From an uncultured Eubacteriales bacterium (lineage in GTDB: Bacteria > Bacillota > Clostridia > Oscillospirales > CAG-272): a DNA stretch of 5,370 nt. A model generated the notes under the pieces. It had not been told where the DNA came from and did not search any database. It saw only the letters and a program-made list of their open reading frames with translations. The DNA lies in the NCBI GenBank assembly GCA_949878535.1, contig CATLAS010000086.1, positions 1-5,370 of the forward strand, given 5' to 3'. The stretch's first letter is position 1, and every line of letters begins with the position of its first letter. Position numbers and translations under genes: made by a program. Positions 5,324 through 5,370 of the stretch are shown one piece after another.

Positions 5324-5370
5324 AGATCGGAAGTGCACACGTCAGAACTCCAGACACAATCCGACAGAGC
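5324..5370. other. Sequencing adapter remnant at the contig end (not genomic)
   Basis: Bases 5324-5357 align without gaps to the 34-base Illumina TruSeq read-1 adapter, which begins AGATCGGAAGAGC and contains CACACGTC and GAACTCCAG, with 31 of 34 identical. The three differences are at 5334, 5344 and 5354, each an A/T exchange. The last 13 bases (5358-5370) fall where the index and downstream adapter would be; I cannot match them to a particular index. This stretch should be masked. Confidence 0.9.

Noticed and set aside
4734..5340. Three overlapping - strand open frames across the repeat array, with recurring MFTAS and LSLLVGAF peptides.
   Set aside because: They are translations of the 47-bp noncoding repeat in successive frames. 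The period is not a multiple of three, there is no ribosome binding site, and two of the three begin inside adapter sequence.

Overview
The window looks like the end of a contig from a Gram-positive anaerobe of the class Clostridia, probably a gut Oscillospirales/Ruminococcaceae-type organism. This is inferred from the GreA type, strong AGGAGG-type ribosome binding sites, sigma-A-type promoter spacing, the Firmicutes-style half-size ABC exporter and moderate base composition. No marker gene fixes the genus.

Layout, all genes on the + strand: (1) the last 110 codons of a C-terminal-processing (S41) serine peptidase; (2) greA, the transcript-cleavage factor; (3) a strong terminator whose T-tract abuts the ribosome binding site of the next gene; (4) a single-pass membrane protein of unknown function whose outer domain faintly resembles solute-binding proteins; (5) a near-consensus promoter driving a divergent RpiB/LacAB-family sugar-phosphate isomerase homologue; (6) a long stem terminator with a G8 run in its loop; (7) a 47-codon small ORF with a perfect Shine-Dalgarno whose stop overlaps the start of (8) a 762-residue ABC exporter half-transporter carrying an extra N-terminal region with a zinc ribbon; (9) about 200 bp of tandem 47-49-bp repeats, each encoding a terminator-like hairpin on the - strand; (10) a terminal 34-base stretch matching the Illumina TruSeq adapter at 31 positions, which is not genomic.

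The genes do not form one obvious pathway. The peptidase and GreA are housekeeping. The membrane protein can be reached only by readthrough of the greA terminator or by a promoter upstream of it. The isomerase homologue has its own promoter and terminator. The small ORF and the exporter form a translationally coupled pair, possibly followed by a partner half-transporter beyond the contig end. The points most worth a second look are the repeat array, the exporter's N-terminal architecture, the isomerase homologue that has lost two family histidines, the possible attenuator after greA, and the adapter artefact at the right edge.
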